A stretch of 64,000 nt of DNA from Tetradesmus obliquus (Eukaryota > Chlorophyta > Chlorophyceae > Sphaeropleales > Scenedesmaceae): the NCBI GenBank assembly GCA_030272155.1, contig CP126191.1, forward strand, positions 8,640,501 through 8,704,500, given 5' to 3'. Positions 12,225-24,900 of the stretch are shown here, piece by piece. Made by a program: the position numbers and the translations under genes. Every line of letters starts with the position of its first letter. Position 1 is the first letter of the stretch. A model generated the notes under the pieces. The model was given only the letters and a program-made list of their open reading frames with translations. It was not told the DNA's origin and did no database searches.

Positions 12225-12626
12225 TAGATGGTCTAGAACGGTCCGTTCGGCCGGGAACTGACCCCAAGTTTCCAGAACCCTCGTCCAAGCTCCAAGGTCT
12301 GACTACTTTTAGCCGAAGGTATGACGGACTGGATGACGGGTGATTTCCACTCTGCGAACAGAACACAACAACACGTCCTACCTAACTCAAAGAAGCCCAG
12401 GCTCACCTGCTGTGTCAACAGAGAAGCACTTCTTTTGAATGGCTGTAAACTCAGCTAATTCCCCAAAACGCTGGAAGCGCTGTAAGGAAGTATTTTGCTT
12501 TGAAGTTAGCAGCCCTCACTGTCTCAGTAGCAAGTAAACTGCACTAGTCATAGCACTCACAGCTCAACAGCGCGATTAAGCTAGCACGGAGGCGCATTTG
12601 GACTTCCATCCAGCGATCATACACTC
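12225..12626. promoter_or_regulatory. Upstream region of sucrose-phosphate synthase
   Basis: About 400 bases of lower GC content precede the SPS start and hold no open frame of note. It is the natural place for the SPS promoter, but I cannot point to a specific element. Confidence 0.35.
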
Positions 12627-15600
12627 ATGGACACAAGCAGCATAGCCAACGCGTGGGGTGAGTGCCTGTTGGCTCGATCGGGAGTTGAGCATCCAAGGTC
12701 TTCTCCATTAACTTGGGAAGCACCGAATGGCGTGCCTGTGCTTACATCTCTGATGTATGGTGCTTACGGCCTCAGTTGAACAAGCGCTTGCGCTTGCACG
12801 CCTAGGCCTCGGGCAGAAAGGGCTTCTCTGTGCTAGTGCTGGTTTACTCATGCTGCTGTTTGTGTTCATGGCCTCCTTCTGCTCTGTGTTTAATGCATTC
12901 ATTGTCATGCAGTTGATTCCTACTTGAATGCGCTGCTGAGCACGGGGCTGAGCAGCGAATACACGCGCAGCGAAGCCGAGGCCAAGCCTACTGCCAAGGA
13001 GGACGCAGACGCATCGCTCGTGGCGAAATACTACGTCAACCAGATCTTGAGCCTTGATGAAGAGAGCATCAAGGACAGCTGGTTGAAGGTACGGTGCTTG
13101 CAGTGTGCAGCTTTCATGGCAGGCGCTGGCATGGTTTCTGTATGCATTAGCAATTCGTGGATGCTTTGGAAGTTCCTTGCCAGGTCCATGCTGCTTACAG
13201 GGCACAAAGTGAATGTGTGTCGTAGCGACTTGAGCACACACGGATTTTCCCGGCAAAGGGCCTAGGCTCATGGCAGCCCGACGCACCCCGCTAAACGTCT
13301 CTCATCGACATGTGTAGAGTCGCAAGGCACCGTCTACGGCGTGTCACTAGGAGTGGTGCTCACACAGCAGCAGCTAGCTGGCAGTGTCAGCAGCGGCAGG
13401 CTGAGCTAAGGTTGCCTTGCACACATGATTATCAGCACATTGAGCTAGCACTATGCTCCACCCTTCATAACATAGCATAACACGCAGCAAGCGCTCTCGA
13501 GGTGCAGTAGTACCTCAGCCGACCCACTCAAGTGCGCTGCAGTCACCAGATCACAATGCATTGCCAGTGGTTCACTCACTCACATGGAAGCTCACTTTCT
13601 CATGTCACACCACCCGTCTCCTTCTGCCTGCTGCTCCGCCACTGCGCTACATCGCACAGGTGTCGCATGCCAGCGGCGTGCATGAGAAGGATGCGCGCTT
13701 GCAATACCTCAGCTGGCGCGTGTGGGGCATCAAGCGCAAGCATGCCATGGTGGCGCAGCAGCGAGTGCTGGAGGCAGCAACAGAGGTTGAGGACAGCGAG
13801 CTGTCTGAGGTCCGCTCCGAGGAGGCTGGCGGGCCTGGCCCAGTGCCGGAGGAGGTGAGCTTTTTAGCATCAAGCTCAGCAGCAGCAGCAGCAGCAGCAG
13901 CAGGGATTGCCAGGCGCCGGGGATCTGCCTGACTGTTCGGTGCAAAGCAGCAGCACTTCAACAAGCAGCAGCTTGACATGCGCAGGCAGGGATGTCTGCA
14001 AGCTGCATCAGTGGCACGGCAACAGCGGGGCGTGCAGTGTGTGCTAATGCCAATGGCAAAGGCAAGGGCAGTTGCAGTCTGTTGGTACAGCTGTATTGGT
14101 CAAGGCACCACCACCACTGATGGTTGGAAATGCCATGGCGCAGCAGCCGCAGCTGTTCTGTAACTCGCTTGCCTGCATTCCACAACAAGTACCTACTGCT
14201 TGCCTGCTGCTGCTGCTTGCAGGACATCGCCAAGATCTTCTCAGCAGCGCCCCAGCTGCCCCGCCTTGCAGTCAAGACAGCAGCAGCGCCCGGCGCCACT
14301 GCAGACTCCATCTCAGAAGACACCGAGGAGCGGGAGCTGTTCTCGCCAGAGACTCCTGCAAGCCCCACTGGCGGCTACGGTGCAGTGGAGCAGCTGGTTG
14401 TGAGCGGCGACCGCGTGCCCAAGCTGTACTGCGTGCTGATCAGCATGCATGGCCTGGTGCGCGGCGAGCACATGGAGCTCGGCAAAGACCCGGACACTGG
14501 AGGCCAGGTGCGTGGCAGCGCGAGTATATGTATGTAGATAACATGTTATGCTGCTGTTGGTTGCAGTAGCAGTAGCTGTTATTTCAATTGGGCTGTATGC
14601 GTCTCACTGTGTCATCAGATCCGCATTGAACGGCGTCCCTGGCAGGGCCCCTAGCTGGCGAATTGTACACCAGCCCAACCGCACCGCAAACACCAGTATG
14701 ACCCTGCCGTGCTGTGCTGCACCGGCACACCGTGCTGCAGGTGAAATATGTTGTTGAGCTGGCCAAGGCGCTGTCGCGCCACCCTGCTGTGCACCGCGTG
14801 GACCTGCTGACGCGCCTGGTGCGGGACCCCAAAGTTGACCCCAGCTATGGTGTGCTTGAGGAGCCGCTTACTGAGGCAGAGGGGCAGCTGGGTGGTGCAT
14901 ACATCGCGCGCATCCCCTGCGGGCCAGTCAACACGTACCTCAGGTGGGTTGCAGGCTGCAGGGGTGGCTTGCAGGAAACACTTTTTGCTTGCAGGAGACG
15001 GTGTTTGCTTGCAGGAACTGCAGCATCGTTGGGGTGTGTGGCAGTGGGGTTGGAAGGCGGTGTCGCTGGCTGGAGGAGCTTTGTGCTGCGCTGTGCTGCA
15101 GCAGGATTGCTTTTGGCTGGGAGTGAGTAGAGCTGGGATGTACGACACGCTTCACTCACTCCATGCCTGCCGTGTTGCTGCTGTCTGCCGCGTTGCTGCT
15201 GTCTGCCGCGTTGCTGCTGTCTGCCGTGTTGCTGCTGTCTGCCGTGTTGCTGCTTCTGCCTGCAGGAAGGAGCAGCTGTGGCCGTACATCCGCGAGTTTG
15301 CAGACAACGCGCTCACCTATGTGGTGACCACCATGGCGCGCCTGGCAGCAGCGGGCGAGGCCTGTGAGCTATACGACATCCACGGCCACTATGCAGATGC
15401 AGGGGTGAGCGGCGTGTGTACGCTTTGATCATATAACTTGACGCGGCTTGCTTTTGCCAGGTGCACGTGCAAGTAGCGCCAGACTCTGCACGTGCAGCTG
15501 CTGCTGTTGTCCCACCAGCAGCGCTTGCATACAAGCTGCAAGGTATTTGCTGCAACGTAAATTCCTGCAAGCACGCTCACCCCTTGCCCCATTTGCTGAT

Positions 15601-18600
15601 CAACCTTAACTAGTGTATGTCTGCTGCAGCAGCTCTGAACCTCTCCATGCATGGCTGCTATGTACCCTGCTGCGCCCTGCAGGAGGCTGCTGCCCTCATG
15701 AGCTACACCCTGGGTGTGGATATGGTGCTAACTGGGCACAGCCTGGGGCGCAACAAGCTGGACCACCTGCTGAAGTCAGGTGAGGCTGTGTGTTGCTAGT
15801 GGGCGGAATTTGGGTGCCGCAGCAGCTGCAGTTGTGTTTGTCGGCTGTGCTGAGTGCTTGCAGGACAGCATAGGGAGCTGAAGGGGCTCTCCATGCCCCT
15901 GCCATATGGATGAAGTACAATCTGATGCAACGCGTGTGGGCTGCTGCCACTGCGGAGCAGCTTGTGAAGACACCTCCTCTATACAGGGGCACGCCTCAGA
16001 CCGCTGTGGTTTTGTCGCTGCGCCAGCTGCAACATACATGTTCACTTGCACACTCGTGCCATGTGCCTGCTCGTTCTCGTCTCTGCAGGCACCATGTCAC
16101 GCGCAGAGATCGAGGCCAGCTACGCAATCGGCAGGCGCATCGAGGGCGAGGAGCGCGCGCTGGATGCAGCGCTGCTGGTGTTCACATCCACGCAGCAGGA
16201 GGTGAAGGATCAGTGGGGGCTGTACGACGGGTGAGCTGCGGCTGCCTGGCTGATGCTTGCTGCTGTGGCTGCTGCTGCGATTTGTGTGTGAAGAAAGGCG
16301 TGGTTGTAGAGTCTTTGTGGTGAGGCAGACAGAAAGGCAGTGCAGGTACAGGTAGCGCGACGTGATGGTTTGCTCCAGAGTCAAGGCTGCGAGGTTGCTG
16401 GTTGTGAGCAAGGGTGCAAGATGAAGCTATGCTTGGCTGCCTCCGTGCTTGGTCACCTGTGTGGTCATCGCACGCCTGCCCTGCAGGCAAGATCACACAT
16501 GTGCATGCACTTTCTGTGTGTGTCGTGATGTTTTTATCCTTACTCTGCCACTGTCTGCCCTTCCTCGCTGCAACTATCACAACACCACCACACTGCAACC
16601 GTCAACCAACGCCAACCACCACCAACAACAACAATAACAACAACAGCTACAACGCTGACCTGGAGCGTGTGGTGCGCACGCGCGGCCGCCGTGGCCGCCA
16701 CTTCCCCATCATGCGTGTCATCCCTCCTGGCCTTGACTTTTCCAACCTGAAGATCTCTGCACCACCTGACCCCTGGGACACAGCCAACACAGCAGGTGGG
16801 GCCGGGAATGGGGCCCTCAAGCGAGCGGGCAGCAGGCGCCGCAGCAGCAATGCCAGCAGCAGCTGGGCATTCCTTGCAGGAGCGAGCAATGGGCCAGCAA
16901 GTAACGGGCCAGCAAGCAATGGGCCAGCTACGGACGACCACCTGGCTCCTGCAGGGGAGGCAGGTAGGTGGTGCTGTGCGCTGTGGCATTGTTGGCAGGC
17001 TGCAGCTCTGTGGGGCACAGCACAGCAGGGAGCAGGGAGCATGCAGCGAGCATGCAGCGCTGCCCCCTGCGCTTTACTGTGCTGTGAGCCACAGAGCTGC
17101 ATCCTGCAAGCTGCGTGCTTGGCGGCAGTGCAGCACTTTCGGTGAAGCTCATCAAGAGCTGTGCAACTGAATTGGTGCAGGGCAGCAGCAGAGTAATCTT
17201 GGGTCGTGATATGCCCAACACAAAACATCAACATGCCAGGAGATGCCAGCACAGAAACAAGGTGGATGACTTCTTTTGACTGTGCTAAGGCAGTCCTGCA
17301 CCCACCGACTCCTCGTTCCTTAAGCATGTGCATGCTGTCAGCTGCAACATGTTCCTGCAGCCAACAGCTCCACAAGAGGCCACCACCGCAAGCAGTTGAT
17401 CCAGCTCCTAGCGCCTGCCTGCAGCTGCTATACCACCCTCCGTTTCTTGAGACCGTCGCCCGGTGCTTGATGCTGTCCTGTTTGTTTGCTTTGTTCCCTC
17501 GCTTGCAGACATGGGAGGCGGCTCACCCACCTCTGGCTCCCCCAAGGGCACCGCATCCCCCAAAACTCCTGCAAGCGCGCTCACCCCCAACAGCGCCACC
17601 GCAGCAGCAGCGCTGGACATATTCGCGCCGCGCGTGCAGCACGAAGACCCACCCATTTGGCGCAGCATCTTCAAGTTCTTGCGCAACCCGCGCAAGCCGG
17701 TTATCCTGGCCATGTCGCGCCCTGACGCCAAAAAGAACATCACCACGCTGGTGAAGGCCTACGGCAGGTGTGTGGTGGTAGTTGCAGCACGCAGCAGCGT
17801 CGTTTTGAGCTGGCAGCGCCGCGTTTGCGCAAGGGTATTGCTGTTGGCCAGAGCTATTTGCGCCATCTGTGGACTAATGTTCTGGTTGCGCCATACGTAA
17901 AGCTCCAGGTAGAAGTGTCGAGTTTGACTGCTGCATGTGCTGAGCAGCAGCTGATGAGGACGGCAGGCAACCGTGCACAGGTGTAGCTGCAGCTACTTCT
18001 GTATCTTGACTCGCATCCTCGTATCGCTCCGCCTCTGCTGCCTGCTGCTATACAACCAACCGCCAAACCAACAGCAACAAGGCGCTGCGGGAGGTTGCAA
18101 ACCTGGTGCTGATCATGGGCAACCGCGAGATCATTGACAGCATGGCCCCGGGCAGTGTGAAGGTCATGGACGCGGTGCTGAAGCTGATTGATGCCTACGA
18201 CCTGTACGGCAGCGTGGCCTACCCCAAGAAGCACACGCAGGACGACATCTCCGACATCTACCTCCTGCCCGCGGCAACACGCGGCGTGTTTGTCAACATC
18301 GCGCTGCAGGTGGGTGCGGATTGCGGGTGGTGCGTCGTGCTGTTGCCGCATGGCGATGCTGCTGTAGAGCAATGGAGCGTGAATAGACTGGCGTGGTGGA
18401 GGTGCTGTGCAAATGCTGTACACGCCCCTGCTAACTATACACATATCTATACACATCTGCTCATCAAGCTGCGCATGCTGCCGCCTGCTCTGCTCTCCTG
18501 CAGGAGCCCTTTGGCCTCACCCTGATTGAGGCAGCTGCGCACGGCGTGCCGATTGTGGCCACAACCAACGGAGGGCCTGTTGACATCGTGCACACGCTCA

Positions 18601-20574
18601 AGAACGGCATCTTGGTGGACCCTACAGATGCAGATGCTGTTGCAGACGCGCTGCTGAAGCTGCTGACCAACCCCACCACCTGGGAGGAGTACGCCAGCAG
18701 CGGCGTCACCAACATCAACGCCTACAGCTGGACCAGCCACTGCATCAAGTGCCTCAACGCGGTGGAGGAGGAAAAGGTGAGATAACAACAACAGCGTGTG
18801 CAGCGACAGGTATCCTGAGCTGCAGACTGGATTGCTCCAGGGCGAGCATGCTACTGATGTAGATGACGGTGCTGCTTGACAGTGGAATTGACAGAGCTGT
18901 GGGTGGTGAGCAGCGCCGCTGCCGACAACATGCTGCTTGGTACATTCCTCTTTGCCGGCTCTGTGACAGCAACCGCCTTGTATTTATCAACAGCTTATGC
19001 TGCTTGCCTCCTCCCTTCTGTCCGAGCTCTGCTGACAAGCGCGCGCGCCGCTCTCCGCTGTTGCTGGCTGCTTCATGCTGCGCTGCTCACCACGCCTGCT
19101 CTCCGCGCAGATGGCTGGCACCAAGCGCACAAAGCACAGCCAGCTGCGCACCAACTTCAGCGCCTCACTGGACGACTTCACCTTTGTGGCAAGCAGCGGC
19201 AGCTTCTCCGCGCTGCGCCAGGCAGCAGGCAGTGCCTCATTCTCCGGCCCAGAGGGCAACAGCAGCAGCGAGGCGCGCGGCGCGCTGCTGAGCCCTCGCG
19301 CTTCAACCGCGCTGCTGGGGCAGAGCTTCACCACTGATGACATTGACACTTCCAGCAGCAGCGAGCCAGCACTGCCCAGCATCAACAGCGGTGTGGGGCT
19401 GGCGGCGCAGCAGCAGCAGCCTGGCTCGCCAAACGCGGCAGCAGGTGGTTTGTTGTCTCCGCGCGCAGGCAAGGGTCAGGAGCGCATGTTGGCGAGCAGC
19501 TCTATGCCGCTGACAGGCGCGTACGGAGGCGGCGGAGTGAGCAGCAGCGCTTTCAGCGCCGCTGCAGATGCGGCCGCAAAGCAGCTGGGCATGATCCGCG
19601 ACAAGTACGTCGTGTTTGTGCTGGACAGCAGCAATACAGTGTCCCGGCTGAGCAAGCTGCTGGCCCGCAAGGGGAAGGCCCTGATGGGCCTGGCAGCTGC
19701 AGGACACTCTGTGGGTTTAGGCGTCACAACCGCCTTCAGCTTGCAGGAAACGCAGGATCTGCTCAAATCAGCCGGCCTGGCCATGTCAGACCTGGACTTT
19801 GCGATCACGAATGCCGGCAGTGAGATCTGGTACTGCGGCGCCAGCACAGGCGACGCCAGCAGCGGCAGCGACGGCTGCAGCATCGATGAGCAGTACGACC
19901 ACATGCTGGATGCCAAGTGGGACCTCGTCAGTGTGAGGCGCGTGCTGGCTCAGTGCCTGGCTGAGAGGAACTTCCTGACAGGCGGCACAGCAGCAGCAGG
20001 TGGCGTGCGGCCACGCATCCGCGTGGATGCCAGCAGCGGCACGCACCACCTGAGCGTCACGCTGCGCCCCGGCAGCGACGGCGGCGCAGCAGCAGATGCC
20101 CCTGCAGGCCCTGCAACGCCAGCAGCAGCACCAGCACTAGCAGCAAAGGGCGGCCTTGCCATGACTGCAGCCGAGCAGGTGGCGCTGATCGGCCGCATCA
20201 AGCGGCGCTTCCGCTGCAGCGGCCTGCGCACGCAGGTGGTGAGTCAGCTGGACGGTGGCGACATCAAGCTGCACATCACGCCGCTGCGGGGCTCGCGCGC
20301 GCTGGCGCTGCGTCACCTCACCTACAAACACAAGGTAGACATGACGAGCCTGGTGATGGTGTGCTGCGCGCGCGACATGGCGCCAGGCGCGCAGGGCGGC
20401 ACGGGTGCGGCAGGCGTGGCGCGGTTTGCGTGCAGTGACATGGAAGATGTGGTGGCGGGGGTGCAGGGGGTGCTGGTGGTGCCGCCGCCGGCTGGTGCTG
20501 CTGGCGAGGGCTTCCCTGTTGATCTGGGGCTGTTTTCGCATGACGGGCGCGTGCAGCTGCTGCAGATCAAGTAG
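12627..20574 (+). CDS. SPS: Sucrose-phosphate synthase (GT4 plus SPP-like domain)
   Basis: SPS transfers glucose from UDP-glucose to fructose 6-phosphate in the cytosol, the committed step of sucrose synthesis. Thirteen exons (12627-12657, 12913-13088, 13660-13854, 14223-14507, 14741-14943, 15266-15404, 15683-15779, 16089-16230, 16647-16963, 17509-17767, 18075-18309, 18504-18776, 19111-20574) sum to 1271 residues with all phases consistent. The N-terminal VDSYLNALL and SWRVWGIKR match the plant SPS leader. The glycosyltransferase has the N-lobe [46 protein letters not shown] and the E-X7-E element in EPFGLTLIE. The last exon holds a phosphatase-like C-terminal domain in which the motif expected as DxDxT reads LDSSNT, so it is probably non-catalytic. 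Ser/Ala-rich linkers flank both domains. The separate phosphatase SPP is not in the window. Confidence 0.95.
15166..15258 (+). repeat. 18-bp tandem repeat at an SPS intron acceptor
   Basis: About five copies of an 18-base unit built on CTGCCGCGTTGCTGCTGT, differing at one or two positions, end just before the acceptor at 15264-15265. It looks like a diverged and expanded version of the CTG tracts seen at other acceptors. Confidence 0.85.
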
Positions 20575-21963
20575 GCGGTAGGCGCGGGACAGCGGGCGCT
20601 GTTGAGTGGAGCTGCTTGCAATGCAGGTGTGGGGTTTGACAGCTGGTGGTGCAGGTGTTGGGGGCTGTGGTGTGCAGATGGGCGGGGAGAGGTGGCCGGG
20701 TGTGGGAGTGGCTTTGAGCTAGTGGTTGTGGCTTTGCTGGTGTGGCAAAGGGTGTGCAGTGACTTGCGCCGCGGCAGCAGCAGCAGCAGTAGTGCTGTGT
20801 GGATGTCATGCGCTGCCACTGCCGCGTATGTAGGTTGGCAGCTGCAGCTGTTGGGGAGAGACGAGTCGATGGTGCCTGCTAGCCAGTTTGGATCAGGTTG
20901 TGTTGGCAGTGTTTCAGAGCGTGTCTGCCAGGTTGCCAGGCTGCCAGAGCACCCTGCTTGCATTTGCCTTGCGCTGAGGTAGAACTAGGCCGCTGCAGGC
21001 TTGCCAGGGGGCAGCCTTGAGCTTTCAGGCTCACCTGCCAGCATTGTGTGTCACAGTTTGAATTTGACAGTGGCTGCTTGTGGTAGGGGTTGTGTAGTGT
21101 GGTGCAGCAAGGAGGGAGTGCTGTGTGGCAGAGGATTGTCACAGATGCAATGTGGTGGAGGGTGCCGGGTGTGTATGGTTCACCCGCATGGTGCGTGTTT
21201 GCACGTTCAGTGGCGAGAAGATGCCTGTGCTTGAATGGGGTTGGGCTAGCAGCCAGCAATGCACATGTACGGTGTGTTGCAGTGCACTGGCGGTGCTAGG
21301 TGTGCAACAGCCTTGAAGGGTTGATGGTACTGCTGTTTCCTTGCATCGCACGCCCCGTGTGTGGCGATTCCCTTGAACCCAACGCAGCGCGCTTTCTGCG
21401 AGTGAAGGCGAGCTATCGTGCATCTGTTCCTTTTGACTTGTCGTGTACTTGAGATTTGACGTGCTTGCTGTTTACTTGAAGATGTTTAGATTTGGCAGGG
21501 TTGCTTGCTTAGGTAGCGTGCTGACAATTCAGGTGCTGAACAGGTTTTGACTCAGCTGTCTGTTTTCATGTCTGCTGTACCTTTCACTAGGACCTGTACT
21601 ATGTTGTGCTTTTATCTGCGTGCCAAGGCAGCAAAGCAGGGGTGCTGAACGCTTGTGTGTTTTGGTTATTGCTGGATTCTCTTGCTGCCCCCTGCGTGTT
21701 GTTTTTGTGGTGGTTGTGGTGTTTCCCGGTGGCTAGGCGTGAATCTGGCAGCGATTGTATATGTGGTGGTGCTAGCTGCCCAGCAGGCTGCTGCATGCTT
21801 GCAGGACTCGCGGCTGGCCCTGTGTGAAGTGTGGTTACTGCTGTGCACACTTTCGGTGGTGGAAGAGGTGTCGTGAGTAGTACTGAGTGCACAGCCAGGA
21901 CGTGTGCCTGCCTGCCAGGAAGTTCATTGGCCACTCAGGATGTTGATGCATGACACCATGCGG

Positions 21964-22000
<37 letters not shown>

Positions 22001-24900
22001 ACTTCTTGTTTCACTGCTGAATTGTGGGAATGCATGGGCGTTCAAAGATAGCAAACTATCTGTTGCACATGCGCCACATGGGAGCAGGTTGTGGTCTGGC
22101 GCGGGAGGAGTGTTAACAGGGTGTCTCATACTGGCCAAACCTGCCTGCTTGCCTTTTTCTAGAGGTCGTCCAGCACATGGCCTCTTTTCACAAACAAAAC
22201 CGGCCTCTTTTCACAAAAAATCTTGACAGCGCCTTGCCGCATGCAAGGCGAGGCGGGGGTGTTGAGGTCAACTTATCCAGCTGGCATGCCAGCACCTAAC
22301 AGCGTAGTTGCTCAGAGAAGTGTGCAGCAGTTTGTGTAATGCCCAGCTTGATTGTGGAGTGGAATGCAATGCCGTGTTGTATGTGTGCATGTGTAGCCAA
22401 GGGTGCTTGATGTGTGCATGTGCTTTTGCAGTTCCACACTGATTGTTGGCAGCAAGCCACACAACTCGACGGCACCTGGTATCAGTGATACACAGCAGCT
22501 GTTCTGAGTGCTGAAAGTGGTGGTGGTCTGCATTTGTTGACATGTGCGGCTGAGATTGGCCGGCTACGCGCGCAGGTACAGCAATGTACGCTTGCTCGTG
22601 AGCCGCGTAGGTATGGCAAGAGTTTAATGCACCGGCAGAGGATGTGTGATGCTTTGGATGGGTGGTTGTTACATCAGCACACATCACACACCTACATCTG
22701 GTTGAAGTTGCGGCAAGTAATGCTGCTGCTGGCTAGGGGTTAGTTGACAATGCATGCATGCTTGATGGGTCTGCTGTGGAAGGGTGCCTGTTGACGACCA
22801 GCTGTCTGCAAGCTTACATTTGCTTTCTATGGGCAGCTTACGATTGCTTTTTATGGGGAGCTCACGTGTTGTCAGCTGCTGGTATGAATAGTTCACATCG
22901 ATGCTCCTGGCGGTGCTGACTGGCATGTTTTAGAGTGCAGGTGGATGCGAGCAGCTGGCTTGGCGGCAGCAGATGCATCGAGCTTCGGTGAAACGTTGCT
23001 GTGAAGGAGATGCAGTGTTGCATGCATTGCGGAGCTGGTGGCTCGCAATTGCCATGGTGTAGCCCTTGACGGAGCAGCGGCACCAAGTTGAGTTGTTGCG
23101 CTGCTGACGCTGCCACAGACTTGCCAGTGTTTGGTGTTTGATCATAATCATCATGATCAGTGGCACTTGTGGCACTTGTGACACCACAGGGTGCGCCCAA
23201 CTACCCCAATGGAAGCTGGTTGATCCAAGATGACTTTCATAGAATTCCGTCCTCCCTGGTAACAATAAAACATGACTTTCATCAGGGCGCTGGTCAGGGG
23301 TCCCGCTGGCGAACGAGCAACAACACTAACCAACTGCCAGTTGGTCACCAGTGGTTGCACAATATGTAATAACACAATGCACCATGACGCGTACTCACAT
23401 GCGTAGAAGGGCCCCCGCCACCATGGAAGCCCGCACGGGCGTAGCATCATGAGCAATGCGTTAGACACCACACCTTGCACCGCAGCCTGCACCCGTGCCC
23501 ACACATGCACCACCATCATCCTGCGCAGCAGCAATAGACCAGCAGTCTGCAACTCTGGCGCTGATGTGTGCAGCAGCGCACATGTTCCCTGAAGCGCTGA
23601 TGAATGCATCGCAGGAGAGCCGGGTGCAGCTGACGCAGCTGCTCCGCAATACGCATAGCTATGCGTGCAATTCTATAAGTTGGAACAACTTGGGCTTGAC
23701 TTGAGCCACCTGTAGTATCTTGCCCATCAATGAACATGCTGAGCCAACCGTGGCCATACAAACATCAGCCACCACATGCTGTAACCTCTCTGTCCTAGAC
23801 GGACTATCGCGGCCGGTTAGCCCGCCTGCTTGCATGCAGCCACATGCAAGCCCCTTGTGAATGCAATCCAACACAGCCAGAGTCACGCTCAGCAACTGCC
23901 AGCCATCGTGCTGCCATGGGGTGAGCTGCAATCGCTTGCTTGCTTGCAAGCAGCCATGCACTGACCAGCACGGTGCATTTATAACTGATATTGACTTGAT
24001 CCAAGTGATGAAGCGTGCGCTGTGTCAACGGGCCTAGGAGCAACCAGCAATTAGAACGGCAACTTGCTAAGACACGTGGCGGGTGAACAGGCACGCCCCG
24101 TGTGTGACACGCGTCACCCCACACACGGTGTGTGTCTTGCATGTGCGTGCCTGCAGTACCATGCAACACCATGCCTGCAGTACCATGCATGCAGTACCAC
24201 GCATGCACTACCATGTGCGTGCCTGCAGTACCATGCATGTGCGTGGCTACAGTACCATGCATTGCCCGGCTTCACGCAGCAAGCTCAGATGCTGCTACTT
24301 GGCATGCAGAAGCAGAACTGCCACCAAACACAAACCACGCGGCAGTGGAACTGGCTATGGCTCGCCACAGTTGTTGTGTAGCCGATCTGCACAAGGCACC
24401 TCACTTGATGCGCTGTACATTAATTACATCAGCAGAACAGCAGCAAGATACGCTGACGTATCTACCTTTGGCACTAGGCACACCTGTCACTTGTTGTACA
24501 TTGCGCTGAACCCTTCACACATACACAACACACAGTCCATCGTATACATGTTGACATCCGTGCAAGTCTGCAACGGCCTGTTGCAGCCAAGCTACAACCC
24601 CTTGGAACCTCACAATGTGGTGCACAAGGGAGCTGGTGCTGAAGCAGCGATGAGGGCCTCTCGCGCCTGCAGCTGCCCTACAGAGGATCGTACTCAGGCA
24701 GGTCAGGTGGGTAGGCATCTATCAGGTATCGCACCAGACCTGCACAGCCTGCAGCAGCAGCAGCAGCAGCACCAGCAGCAGCAGAAGCGCAGGCGGCACA
24801 GACATGTTCAGGCAGCAATAAGGCGAGCAAAGCTACTGCTGATCACAGCCACACTTTCGATGTTGCATCACACCTCTACGCCTCCAATTTCATGAAACAC
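20575..24900. other. Long intergenic region between SPS and the LMW-PTP-like gene
   Basis: I recognise no gene in these 4.3 kb, which lie between two converging genes. Contents include a (CTG)12 run at about 21965-22000, a degenerate minisatellite at 24150-24262 and many short open frames without homology. A TGTAA at 22335-22339 could end the SPS transcript but would imply a 1.7 kb 3' UTR. A non-coding RNA cannot be excluded. Confidence 0.45.
24150..24262. repeat. Degenerate minisatellite
   Basis: Roughly six imperfect copies of a GCCTGCAGTACCATGCATG-like unit, with variants such as GTACCACGCATG. Several ATGs and short open frames in this stretch come only from the repeat. Confidence 0.75.

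Noticed and set aside
20575-21300. Further SPS exons after the stop
   Set aside because: The LLQIK ending completes the SPP-like domain, and nothing downstream resembles SPS.
24083-24895. A 270-codon open frame on the plus strand
   Set aside because: It runs through the minisatellite and a CAG run, has no recognisable domain, and its composition follows the repeats.
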